DNA from: Solirubrobacteraceae bacterium
GTDB lineage: Bacteria > Actinomycetota > Thermoleophilia > Solirubrobacterales > Solirubrobacteraceae
DNA: 64,000 nt
Direction of reading: 5' to 3'
Assembly: GCA_030681525.1 (NCBI GenBank)
Contig: JAUXSD010000211.1
Location: 1-64,000 of the forward strand
Positions 16,138 through 24,441 of the stretch are shown one piece after another (within the stretch, counting starts at the first letter, position 1; each line of letters begins with the position of its first letter). The position numbers and the translations under genes were made by a program. The notes beneath the pieces are model-generated. The model saw only the letters and a program-made list of their open reading frames with translations, searched no databases and had not been told where the DNA came from.

Positions 16138-16138
16138 T
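16133..16138 (+). promoter_or_regulatory. -10 box (TACACT) for the SAM hydrolase gene
   Basis: TACACT ends 10 nt before ATG 16149, with no Shine-Dalgarno between them. It overlaps the first codons of the divergent 135-residue gene. Confidence 0.4.
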
Positions 16139-16148
16139 CGACCGGCGC

Positions 16149-16985
16149 ATGGCCCTTGTAAACATTGAGCGTGCGCCTGCAGCAGCGTTGGTCGTGACGT
16201 TCCTCAGCGACTACGGCCTCGACGACGACTTCGTCGGCGTCTGCCACGGGGTGGTCGCGCGGATCGCGCGGGGCGTGCGGGTCATCGACGTCACCCACGG
16301 CATCGAGCGCCACGACGTTCGCGCCGGCGCGCTCGCATTGCGCCGCGCGCTCGAGTACCTGCCGGCCGGCGTGCACCTGGCCGTCGTCGACCCCGGCGTC
16401 GGCTCGCCGCGCCGCGCCGTGGCGCTGCGCTGCGCCGCCGGCGAGCACCTGCTCGTGGGGCCCGACAACGGGCTGCTGTGGCTCGCCGCCGAGGGCTGCG
16501 GCGGCGTCGCCGAGGCGGCGGACATCGGCGCCTCGCCGCTGCGGCTGCAGCCGGTCTCGGCGTCCTTCCACGGCCGCGACATCTTCGCGCCGGTGGCCGC
16601 CCACCTCGCGACCGGCACGCCGCTCGGGCATACCGGAGAGCCGCTCGACCCCGCGACGCTCGTCCGGCTCGAGCTGCCCCGCGCCCGGCCGACCGGCGAC
16701 GGGGTCGTCGCCCACGTGCTGCACGCCGACCGCTACGGCAACGTCGCGCTGGACGCGCAGCGTGAGGATCTCGCGGCGGCCGGCCTGCGCGTCGGCGAGA
16801 CGATCACGGTGCACCGCCGGCGGGCGCGCTACGCCACGACGTTCGCCGACGTCCTGCCCGGCGAGCTGCTGCTGTACGAGGACGGCTACCGCGTCCTCTC
16901 GCTCGCCGTCAACCGCGGCTCGGCGCTCGCCGCGCTCGGGCTGGCGCGCGACGACGAGATCCTCATCGCGCCCGGCGCGCCGTGA
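16149..16985 (+). CDS. S-adenosyl-L-methionine hydrolase (adenosine-forming), DUF62 family
   Basis: 278 residues from ATG 16149. DUF62/SAM hydroxide adenosyltransferase motifs: FLSDYGLDDDFVG, DVTHGIERHDV, VVDPGVGS, GPDNGLL and FHGRDIFAPVAAHLA. Family members split SAM to adenosine and methionine using a water/hydroxide; fluorinase is the known relative. No chlorinase/fluorinase-specific insertion was seen. It overlaps birA (GTGA), so the SAM- and biotin-related genes are co-transcribed. Confidence 0.9.
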   Translation: MALVNIERAPAAALVVTFLSDYGLDDDFVGVCHGVVARIARGVRVIDVTHGIERHDVRAGALALRRALEYLPAGVHLAVVDPGVGSPRRAVALRCAAGEHLLVGPDNGLLWLAAEGCGGVAEAADIGASPLRLQPVSASFHGRDIFAPVAAHLATGTPLGHTGEPLDPATLVRLELPRARPTGDGVVAHVLHADRYGNVALDAQREDLAAAGLRVGETITVHRRRARYATTFADVLPGELLLYEDGYRVLSLAVNRGSALAALGLARDDEILIAPGAP

Positions 16986-17686
16986 GCGGGCCGCTCGGCC
17001 GGCCGCGGCTGCACCACCGCGTGACCGACTCGACGAGCCTCGTCGCGCGCACGCTGGCCGCGGCGGGCGCGCCGCACGGGACGCTCGTCACGGCGGGCGA
17101 GCAGCGCGCCGGGCGCGGCCGCCAGGGCCGCACCTGGAGCGCGCCGCCGGGGCGCGCGCTGCTCATGTCGCTCGTCCTGCGCGAGTGGCCGCCGCTCGTG
17201 CCGGTCGTCGGCGCGCTGGCCGTGGCCGACGTCGCGGCCCGCGTGGCGGGTGCGCAGGCCGTCGCGATCAAGTGGCCCAACGACGTGCTGCTCGGCGGGC
17301 GCAAGCTGGCCGGGGTGCTCGGCGAGGGCCGCACCCACGAGGGCTGGGCGGTGCTCGGCATCGGCCTCAACGTGGCGGTCCGCGTCGCGGACCTGCCGCC
17401 CGAGCTGCACGACCGCGCGGCGACGCTCGGCCTCGATCCCGCCGCGATCGAGCCGACGCTGGAGGCGCTGCTGCGCGCGCTCGAGCAGCGCCTCGCCCAG
17501 CCGACGGGCGAGGTGCTCGACGCGCTGCGCGCACGCGACGCGCTGCGCGGCCGGCGCGTGCGCTGGGCGAAGGGCGAGGGCGTCGGTTGCGGGATCGACG
17601 ACGCCGGCCGGCTGCTCGTCGACACGGGCGACGGCGACCCAATCGCGCTCGAGGCCGGCGAGGTGCACCTCTTGCCGGGCACATAG
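16982..17686 (+). CDS. birA: Biotin--[acetyl-CoA-carboxylase] ligase, monofunctional BirA
   Basis: 234 residues. Biotinoyl-AMP loop GRGRQGRTW (about residues 43-51), then the catalytic KWPNDV and KLAGVLGE, and a C-terminal SH3-like domain ending GEVHLLPG. There is no N-terminal helix-turn-helix, so it modifies biotin carboxylase carrier proteins but should not repress biotin genes. The GTG start lies in the SAM hydrolase stop. Confidence 0.92.
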   Translation: MSGPLGRPRLHHRVTDSTSLVARTLAAAGAPHGTLVTAGEQRAGRGRQGRTWSAPPGRALLMSLVLREWPPLVPVVGALAVADVAARVAGAQAVAIKWPNDVLLGGRKLAGVLGEGRTHEGWAVLGIGLNVAVRVADLPPELHDRAATLGLDPAAIEPTLEALLRALEQRLAQPTGEVLDALRARDALRGRRVRWAKGEGVGCGIDDAGRLLVDTGDGDPIALEAGEVHLLPGT

Positions 17687-17750
17687 CCCGGCAGCAACCT
17701 CGCTGCACCCGGGGCAGACCCGACATGCCAGGCCCGCGGCGGCCGATCTC

Positions 17751-17756
17751 TACGCT
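17751..17756 (+). promoter_or_regulatory. -10 box (TACGCT) for the PAP2 phosphatase gene
   Basis: TACGCT ends 6 nt before ATG 17763; the mRNA would begin at or next to the start codon. Confidence 0.45.
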
Positions 17757-17762
17757 CTACGG

Positions 17763-18596
17763 ATGGCCCGCCGACCGCTCGCCCTCGGGGCGCTCGCCCT
17801 GCTCAGCGCCGCTGTCGCGCTGGCGGTGTGGCTCATCGCGCTCGGGATCCCGCGCGGCCGCGCGCTCGACGCCAGCGCGATGCTGACGTTCGGCGGCGTC
17901 GCGGCACCGCCGCTGCAGCCGTCGATCATGGGCGTCGCGCATCTCGCCGATCCCCTGCCGTTCGTGATCGGAGGGATCGCGCTCGTGGTCGTCGCGCTGC
18001 TGCGCCGGCGGTGGTTGATGGCGGCTCTCGTTCCGGTGATCCTCCTCGGCGCGAACGTCACGACGCAGCTCCTCAAGCCGGCGCTGGCCGACGTGCGGCT
18101 CATCGAGCTCTACGGCGTCGGCACGGTGTATCCGGGCTCGTGGCCGAGTGGGCACGCCACCGCGTCGATGTCGCTCGCGCTGTGCCTCGTGCTCGTCGTC
18201 GGGCCACGGCTGCGGGCGCCCGCCGCGCTGCTCGGCGCCGGGTACGCGATCGCGGTCGGCTACGCGCTCGTGGCGCTCGGCTGGCACCTTCCGAGCGACG
18301 TGCTCGGCGGCTACCTCGTCGCCGCGACGTTCACGCTGCTGGGCGCGGCCGCGCTCGCGGCGCTCGAGGCGCGCCGGCCCGCGCACGCCCCTGCCGGGCC
18401 GTCCACGGTCCCGCTGCCGGCGCTCGCGGCCGGCGCCGGTGCGCTGCTCGCGCTGGCCGGCGCCGTCGCGCTGATCGGGGCGCCCGGCATGACGCTGAAC
18501 GCGCTCGAGCACCCGACGGCGCTGGCCGCCGGGGCCGGGATCGCCGCCCTCGGCTTGACGCTGACGGCCGGCCTCGCGCTCGTGCTGCGCCGCTGA
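17763..18596 (+). CDS. PAP2-superfamily membrane phosphatase
   Basis: 277 residues from ATG 17763. The three PAP2 phosphatase motifs are visible: a basic motif in LLKPALADVR, PSGHATASMS, and GWHLPSDVLGGY with the second catalytic His. About seven membrane helices, plus two extra C-terminal helices. Likely substrates are lipid phosphates such as undecaprenyl pyrophosphate or phosphatidate. It is convergent with the helicase, only 12 nt away. Confidence 0.88.
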   Translation: MARRPLALGALALLSAAVALAVWLIALGIPRGRALDASAMLTFGGVAAPPLQPSIMGVAHLADPLPFVIGGIALVVVALLRRRWLMAALVPVILLGANVTTQLLKPALADVRLIELYGVGTVYPGSWPSGHATASMSLALCLVLVVGPRLRAPAALLGAGYAIAVGYALVALGWHLPSDVLGGYLVAATFTLLGAAALAALEARRPAHAPAGPSTVPLPALAAGAGALLALAGAVALIGAPGMTLNALEHPTALAAGAGIAALGLTLTAGLALVLRR

Positions 18597-18608
18597 GCGC
18601 GCTCGGCC

Positions 18609-21600
18609 TCAGGCGGCCGACTCGACGTCGCCGCCGAGCGGATCCGCCCCGGCCGGGGCGTCGTCCGACGCGATCGGCTTCTTCTTCACCGACGCCCGCC
18701 GCGGGGCGGCCTTCGGCTTCGGCTTGGCCTTGGCGGGCGCGCGGCGCCGCGCGGGCTTCATCGGCGCCGCCGACTCGTCGCCGGGCGCAGCCGCGGCGGC
18801 GGCGGCGGGCTTCTTGGCGGGCGGTCGCTTGCGAACCGGCTTCGGCTTCGGCGTCTGCGCAGCGTCGTCGTCGGGCCCGGCCGCGGGCGTGGCCGTCTCG
18901 GCCTTCGGGCCGCGCGCGGCGGCGAGGGCGGCCGCCGCATCGGCGATCGCGGACACCGCCTGGGCATCGTCGACCGGTCGCTCGGCAGGACGCGGGCGGG
19001 TGCCCGCCCGGGCGGAGGGCGGCGCGCTCTCCTGCGCCGCGGCCTGCGGCCCGCGCTGCGCGTCGTCGTCGGACGGGCCGCCGTTGGCGCCGGCCGCGTC
19101 GTCGGCCGGGGACCCGTCGTTGGCGCTCTGGACGCGATCGGGATCGGCGTTGCGCGCGCGGCCGTTGCGCGAGCGACGCGAGCGGCGCCGGGAGGAGCCC
19201 GACCGCCCGTCGCTCCCGCCGCCGTCCGAGCGCGACTGCACCGACGCGGACTCGTCGGCCATCGCGTCCGCCCCGTTCTGCGCGACGGCGACGTTCGGCG
19301 CGACGCCATCGCCGCCGCTCTCGCCGGCGCCCTTCTTGCGCCGGCGGCGGTTGCCGCGCCGGCCGCGGGCCTTGGGGAAGTTGCGCAGCAGCTCGCGCGA
19401 CAGCGCGCTGGGCTTGCGCGCCAGACGCGTGCGGGCGCCGCGCAGGATCTCCTCGCCCTCGGGCGAGTGCGCGATCGCGGCGGCCAGGATGGCGGCCGAC
19501 AGGCGGCGGTCCTGCTTGCGGGCGGCGTGCACGAGCCGCCGGGCGTTGCGGGCGTGCGCGGCGCCGGAGGAGTTGACCAGCAGCCCGAGCAGGCGCTTGG
19601 TCTCGGGCCAGCGCTGGACGGCGTACTCCTCGTGGATCTCGCGCGTGTAGGAGGCCAGCCGCCAGATCCAGGCGTTGGCCTGGTCGCGGCGCCCGATGCG
19701 CTTCTCGGCCAGTGCCAGCAGCATGACCTTCGTGCCCTCGCGGCGCTCCTCGCGCGTCCAGGTGCCGATGACGTCGATCGCGGTGTCGAAGGCCTCGGCG
19801 TCGTGCAGCGCGGCGATCTCCTGCAGCGCGCGGATGCGCAGCTGCGGGTTCTTGTTGCGCTGCACGGCGGTCAGCAGGAAGGCGCGCTTGAACTCGCCGC
19901 CGCGGTCGAAGTGCAGCATCGCGCGGGCGCGGCGCCATCCGCTGGGCGCGACGCGCGCGCCGGCCAGGGCGGCCCACTGGATCTGCTCGCCGTAGGGCAG
20001 GTGCTCGACGGCGATGCGCCACAGCTCGCGCTCGAAGACGTCAATCCGGCGGTCCTCGTCGGCGGTTACCGGCAGCACGCGCCGCTCGACGCGCACGCGC
20101 CGGCCGCGGCCGCGGCGCACGGGACCGACGACGATCGCGCCGCCGCGGTAGACGTCGCGGTCCAGCAGCGAGTGCAGCGTGACGACGGGATCGTCGTTCT
20201 TCGTGTCCGGTGCGACGAAGTCGACGACGAGCCCCGCCTCCTTGCCCGGATGGCGGCGCGTGACGCGGCCGACGCGCTGCTGGTAGATGCGCTTGGAGGC
20301 GGTCGGCGCGAGGTGCATGCAGACCGTCGCGCGCGGTGAGTTCCAGCCCTCGGCGAGCAGCTGGGCGTTGACGAGCACGTCGATGTCGCCGCGCTCGTAG
20401 CTGGCGAGGATCTCGGCCAGCTCGCGCTTCTTGGTCTCGCCGGAGACGGCCATCGCCTTCATGCCCTGCTCGCGAAACGCCGCCGCGACGTTGTAGGCGT
20501 GGCGCACGCCGGCGGCGTACACGACGCCGGGCACGCCGTTGAAGCGCACCTTGTAGAGGTCGGCCACGGCGTAGTTGAAGGGTCCCTGGTCGAGCAGCTC
20601 GGCCAGCATCTCCTGGTCGAACTCGACGTCGACCTCGCCGCGGCGCAGCGGCACCTTGGCGATCGTGCGCACGCCGGGACCGGGCGGGATGCGCACGCAG
20701 CGCAGCGGCGAGATGACGCCGCGGCGGGCGGCCTGCGCGAGGTCGAAGCGCGAGGTCTGCGTCGGGAAGAGGTCGGTGACGTGGCGGGCGATGAGCGCGC
20801 CGGTCGCGGTCATGCCGATGAACACCGGGCCGGTCCACTCGCGGATCGCGGCGCTCGTCTTCTCGCCGAGCGCGGTGTGGGCCTCGTCGCAGATGACGAT
20901 CGAGTAGGCCGAGGAGATGTTGCCGGCGTTGCGGACGAACCACTGGTAGGTCTCGACGGTGACCGGGCCGTTGGCGGCGTCCTGGCCCTTGAGCAGCGCC
21001 GGCGTCACGCGTTTGGAGTAGCCGCGCTGCTTGAGCTCGCCGTGAAACTGGTCGACGAGGTTGCGCCGGTGGGTGAGGATGAGGATGCCGCCGGTGCGCG
21101 AGGCGTCGACGAAGCCCATCGCCGCGACGGTCTTGCCGGCGCCCGTGGCGTGCTCGAACCAGAAGCGCTTGTGCGCGTTGGGATCGTCGGGGGCCTCTTC
21201 GAGCTGGTCCTCGTCGAGGTCGGCCTCCGCTGCGTCGTCGTCGTCGGGCTCGGGCTCCTCCTCGTCCTCGTCGTCGTCGTCGCCGATGTCGATCTCGATG
21301 TCGAGCGGGGACAGGTCCTCGGGCTCGTCGTCGTCCTCGTCGTCCTCGTCGTCGGGCTCGTCGTCGTCCGCGATGGCGGACGGCACGGCGAAGTCGCTGT
21401 CGTCGAGCTCGTCGTCGTCGACCGCCAGCACGGGGGCGGCGGCGGGGGCCGGCGCGGCGCCGCCGTTGCGCTGGGCCTCGGCGAGCAGCGCGGTCAGCGT
21501 GCCGGACAGCGCGTCGACCTGGTGAGGGTTCAGCGACGTCCCGTCGGCGAGCTTGGGCTCGTCGTCGGAGAGCACCCGCTCGAGGCCGAGCATGAGCGAG

Positions 21601-21821
21601 TAGCGCCGCCGCCACTCCGTCGACGGCACCTTGCGGCCGGCGTCGATCTCCAGCAGCGCAGCGTCGAGCGCGCGCCGCCGGGCGGTGCCGGGCGCGAGGG
21701 CGTCCGCGACCGACTCGCCCGCGTGGACGAACGACTCGCGCGTGAACTTCTCCGCGCGCTTGATGTCGGAGGACTTCGGAACGGAAGTGGCCACGACGGC
21801 CACTGGCGTGGGATCAGCCAA
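18609..21821 (-). CDS. Large superfamily 2 DEAH helicase with an acidic insertion and basic tail
   Basis: 1070 residues from TTG 21821, preceded by AGGAA at 7 nt; GTG 21803 is the alternative and the ORF-track start at 22124 runs into a divergent gene. An N-terminal helical segment ends in a Q-motif-like NPHQVDALSG (about 98-107). An extremely acidic stretch of about 80 residues (134-212) follows, then Walker A HATGAGKT (about 224-231), DEAH in VICDEAHTAL, TATG, and motif VI QQRVGRVTRR. After the helicase core comes a helical, HEAT-like region, then a long low-complexity Arg/Ser/Ala and finally Lys/Pro/Ala tail resembling histone-like tails. Substrate (DNA or RNA) and partners are unknown. 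Confidence 0.82.
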   Translation of the reverse strand: MADPTPVAVVATSVPKSSDIKRAEKFTRESFVHAGESVADALAPGTARRRALDAALLEIDAGRKVPSTEWRRRYSLMLGLERVLSDDEPKLADGTSLNPHQVDALSGTLTALLAEAQRNGGAAPAPAAAPVLAVDDDELDDSDFAVPSAIADDDEPDDEDDEDDDEPEDLSPLDIEIDIGDDDDEDEEEPEPDDDDAAEADLDEDQLEEAPDDPNAHKRFWFEHATGAGKTVAAMGFVDASRTGGILILTHRRNLVDQFHGELKQRGYSKRVTPALLKGQDAANGPVTVETYQWFVRNAGNISSAYSIVICDEAHTALGEKTSAAIREWTGPVFIGMTATGALIARHVTDLFPTQTSRFDLAQAARRGVISPLRCVRIPPGPGVRTIAKVPLRRGEVDVEFDQEMLAELLDQGPFNYAVADLYKVRFNGVPGVVYAAGVRHAYNVAAAFREQGMKAMAVSGETKKRELAEILASYERGDIDVLVNAQLLAEGWNSPRATVCMHLAPTASKRIYQQRVGRVTRRHPGKEAGLVVDFVAPDTKNDDPVVTLHSLLDRDVYRGGAIVVGPVRRGRGRRVRVERRVLPVTADEDRRIDVFERELWRIAVEHLPYGEQIQWAALAGARVAPSGWRRARAMLHFDRGGEFKRAFLLTAVQRNKNPQLRIRALQEIAALHDAEAFDTAIDVIGTWTREERREGTKVMLLALAEKRIGRRDQANAWIWRLASYTREIHEEYAVQRWPETKRLLGLLVNSSGAAHARNARRLVHAARKQDRRLSAAILAAAIAHSPEGEEILRGARTRLARKPSALSRELLRNFPKARGRRGNRRRRKKGAGESGGDGVAPNVAVAQNGADAMADESASVQSRSDGGGSDGRSGSSRRRSRRSRNGRARNADPDRVQSANDGSPADDAAGANGGPSDDDAQRGPQAAAQESAPPSARAGTRPRPAERPVDDAQAVSAIADAAAALAAARGPKAETATPAAGPDDDAAQTPKPKPVRKRPPAKKPAAAAAAAPGDESAAPMKPARRRAPAKAKPKPKAAPRRASVKKKPIASDDAPAGADPLGGDVESAA

Positions 21822-22018
21822 GATCGGCTTCCTGCTCGAAACGTGAGGTGGATCGCGCTCACAATCCGTCGCGATCCAGACAACCGAGACCGGCTCGGCG
21901 TGGCGGGTTGAGGCGTCTCCGGCGGAGACGGGCCCTCCACCCGCGTCACCGGTGAGGATAGCGAAAGCGCTGGACACGACATACCCCGAGATCGCCGTCT
22001 GCGACCCTTCTTCGCCGG

Positions 22019-22612
22019 ATGCGCAAAGCGTTGCTCGTGCTCGGGACCCTGGCCCTCGTCGTGGCGGTCGTCGTCGGCCTGCGGCAGGCGGACGACAGCG
22101 ACCCCGCCGCCGGGGCGTCCGCACGCCCGCTGACGCTCGCCGAGGTCTCGCGCCCGCTCCCGGCGAACGCGCCCGCGAAGCTCGCCGCGCTGCACGAGCG
22201 CGTCAACGAGCTCGTGCCCGGCGGCAAGCGGGCGCTCGAGGCACAGCTGCGCGCGCTGCGCGGTCATCCCGTCGTGGTGAACCTGTGGGCCTCGTGGTGC
22301 GGCCCGTGCCGCAACGAGCTGCCCTACCTTCAGCGCCAGGCGGTCAAGCGCGCCGGGAAGGTCGCCTTTCTCGGGGTGAACTCCAACGACAGCGACGAGG
22401 CCGCGCGCCAGCTCGCCGCGCGCTTTCCGATGCCCTACCCGTCGTTCGTCGACCCACGCCTCAACGTCGCCGGCGGCTACGGCGCCCGCGGGCTGCCGGT
22501 CACCGCGTTCTACGACGCGCGTGGCAAGCGCGTGCTCGTTCACCAGGGTGAAATCCGCTCAGAGGCCCAGCTCGCGAGGGAGATCGACCGCTACGCGCTG
22601 GGCCGCGGGTGA
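22019..22612 (+). CDS. Membrane-anchored TlpA/ResA-like thioredoxin
   Basis: 197 residues. An N-terminal signal anchor (LLVLGTLALVVAVVVGL) precedes a periplasm-facing thioredoxin fold with the redox pair WCGPC in NLWASWCGPCRNELP and a cis-Pro loop in GLPVTAFYD. TlpA/ResA-type proteins reduce apocytochrome c CxxCH thiols or act in other extracytoplasmic thiol exchange, which fits the ccm genes 11 kb upstream. The last 4 nt overlap the next gene. Confidence 0.85.
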   Translation: MRKALLVLGTLALVVAVVVGLRQADDSDPAAGASARPLTLAEVSRPLPANAPAKLAALHERVNELVPGGKRALEAQLRALRGHPVVVNLWASWCGPCRNELPYLQRQAVKRAGKVAFLGVNSNDSDEAARQLAARFPMPYPSFVDPRLNVAGGYGARGLPVTAFYDARGKRVLVHQGEIRSEAQLAREIDRYALGRG

Positions 22613-23484
22613 CGCCCGCACCGGACGGCATGCCTGCGGGTAGTGACGGTGAAACCGCCGTGCACGAGATCCGCATCGACCCCCTGTCCGGCCTTCGCGC
22701 GATCGTCGCGGGTGGGGAGCCGCCGCCCGCCGGCGCGCCGCTGCTCGCGCCCGATCTCCCCGCGCCGGCCCCCGATGCGCAGCCCGCCCTCTACACGGCG
22801 CTCGCGGCCGGCGGCGCGCACGAGCTGATCGTCAACCATCCGCTGCCGGTCACCACGCTCGGCGAACTCGCGCCGGAGCAGGTGCAGGCGATCGTCGAGG
22901 TCTGGCGCGAGCGCATGCGCGCGCACGCCGGCGCCGCCTACGTGCACCTGTGCGTCGACGAGCCGGCCGCGGCGGGGGACGGACCGGCCGAGCCGTCGCA
23001 GGCGCAGCTCTACGCGCTGGACTTCGTGCCCGCGGTCGTCGCCCGCGAGCGCGAGCGCTTCAGCGCCCACGCCCAGCGCACGATGGGCTCCAACCTGCTC
23101 GAGGACCTCGTCCAGGAGGAGGTCCGCCGCCGCGAGCGGATCGTCGCGATCGACGACGAGGCGGTGCTGCTGTGCCCCTACGCGTCGAGCGCGCCGTACG
23201 CACTGATGCTCGCGCCGCGCCGCCGCCGCGAGCGCTTCGAGGACGACGGGCCCAGCGGGGCCGCGCTGCTGCACGACGCGCTGTCGCGCCTGGCGCGCCA
23301 CTTCGGGGGCAGCCCGCCGCTGAGCCTGTGGGTGCGCACCGCCCCGCGCGACGCCGAGCGCTTCTGCTGGCGCATCGACATCGTGCCGCGGCTCGCGCCG
23401 GCGCCGGGACTCGAGCTCGGCGCGGGGCTGCACCGCAACGACGTCGCGCCCGAGCGCGCGGCCGGCGAGCTGCGCGCCGCCTGA
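22609..23484 (+). CDS. GalT/DUF4921-like protein lacking the catalytic His-x-His
   Basis: 291 residues from GTG 22609 (GTGA overlap); ATG 22630 is an alternative. The framework follows the galactose-1-phosphate uridylyltransferase fold: DPLSGLRAIVA at the N-terminus, HELIVNHP, QLYALDFVPA, and a C-terminal RIDIVPRLAPAPGLELGAG. Where active relatives have P-H-x-H-x-Q-L-Y, this protein reads PSQAQLY, so both active-site His residues are gone. No zinc-binding CxxC is seen in the N-terminal part either. It is probably not a nucleotidyltransferase; it may bind sugar nucleotides or be structural. Confidence 0.7.
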   Translation: MTPAPDGMPAGSDGETAVHEIRIDPLSGLRAIVAGGEPPPAGAPLLAPDLPAPAPDAQPALYTALAAGGAHELIVNHPLPVTTLGELAPEQVQAIVEVWRERMRAHAGAAYVHLCVDEPAAAGDGPAEPSQAQLYALDFVPAVVARERERFSAHAQRTMGSNLLEDLVQEEVRRRERIVAIDDEAVLLCPYASSAPYALMLAPRRRRERFEDDGPSGAALLHDALSRLARHFGGSPPLSLWVRTAPRDAERFCWRIDIVPRLAPAPGLELGAGLHRNDVAPERAAGELRAA

Positions 23485-23487
23485 GCC

Positions 23488-24393
23488 GTGCCCGCGCTCG
23501 CGCTGGCGATCGCCGCCTCGGTCGCCGTCGGCGTGTGGGCTCACCGCCGCTACGGCGAGGGCGCGCTGGCGCTCACGCGGCGGCTGCTGGACGCGATGCT
23601 CTACGTCGCGCTGCCGCTCATCATCTTCTTCGTCGTCGCGCGCGCCGACCTGACCGCCGGGGCCGGCGCCGGGATCCTGCTCGCCTACGTCGCGCTCACC
23701 GTGACCGGGCTCGCCGCGTGGGTGGCCGCCACGCGCGTGCTGCGCCTCCCCCCGCGCAGCGCGGCGATGGTCGTCATCGCGGCGATCATGGCCAACACGG
23801 GGTACTTCGGCACGCCGGTGGTCGCGACGCTGCTGGGCCACGACGAGCTCGGCGCGGCGGTCACGTTCGACGCGCTGGTCTCCAGCCCGGTCTTCTACGT
23901 CGCCGCCTTCCTCATCGCGGCGATCCTCACCACCCAGGGCCAGCCGCCGGGCGCGCGGCTGCGCACCTACGTGCTGCGCAACCCGCCGCTGATCGCCGTC
24001 GCCGCGGCAGTCGTCGCACCCGACGCGCTCGCGCCGGACGTGCTCGTCGACGCGGCGCGCGTCGCGGTGATCGTGATCGCGCCGGTCGGCTTCTTCGTCG
24101 TCGGCGTGCGCCTCGCCGCCGAGCGCGTCGGCTTCCCGCCGCCGCTCGGCGCGCCCGTCGCCGTCGTCGTCGGGCTGCGGATCGTCGTCGCGCCGCTCGT
24201 CCTGCTCGGCCTCGCGACGCTCGCCGGCGGCGTGCCCGACGCCTACCTGCTGCAGGCCGCGATGCCGGTCGGCGTCAACACGCTCACGGTGGCGCACGCC
24301 TACGACCTCGACGAGACGCTGGCCGCCGCGGCGCTCGCCTGGTCGACGGCGCTGACGCTCGTCGCGGCGCTCGTCGGGGCGGCCCTGACGTGA
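23488..24393 (+). CDS. AEC-family (auxin-efflux-carrier-like) transporter
   Basis: 301 residues, about ten membrane helices. The family pattern is present: an N-terminal LLDAMLYVALPLIIFFVVARADL, an unwound-helix region MANTGYFGTPVV and a C-terminal AMPVGVNTLTVAHAYDLD. AEC proteins export carboxylates such as malate or other anions; the substrate is unassigned. The GTG start sits 3 nt after the preceding stop, so it belongs to the TlpA-GalT-like transcription unit. Confidence 0.85.
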   Translation: MPALALAIAASVAVGVWAHRRYGEGALALTRRLLDAMLYVALPLIIFFVVARADLTAGAGAGILLAYVALTVTGLAAWVAATRVLRLPPRSAAMVVIAAIMANTGYFGTPVVATLLGHDELGAAVTFDALVSSPVFYVAAFLIAAILTTQGQPPGARLRTYVLRNPPLIAVAAAVVAPDALAPDVLVDAARVAVIVIAPVGFFVVGVRLAAERVGFPPPLGAPVAVVVGLRIVVAPLVLLGLATLAGGVPDAYLLQAAMPVGVNTLTVAHAYDLDETLAAAALAWSTALTLVAALVGAALT

Positions 24394-24441
24394 GGTGAGG
24401 GTGCCGACGGCTGACGGGGTGTGCGTGGCAGGATGGCTCGC

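Noticed and set aside
20499-21911. Ser-, Val- and Gly-rich plus-strand ORFs opposite the helicase, and GTCGTCGTC-type runs around 21180-21400 as a tandem repeat
   Set aside because: The runs are GAC/GAG codons of the acidic segment read in reverse; period and length vary, so it is low-complexity coding, not a satellite or CRISPR.
21822-22018. Possible riboswitch in the gap between the helicase and the TlpA-like gene
   Set aside because: Only a short CGTCTCCGGCGGAGACG stem was seen; no conserved aptamer sequence of a known class could be matched.
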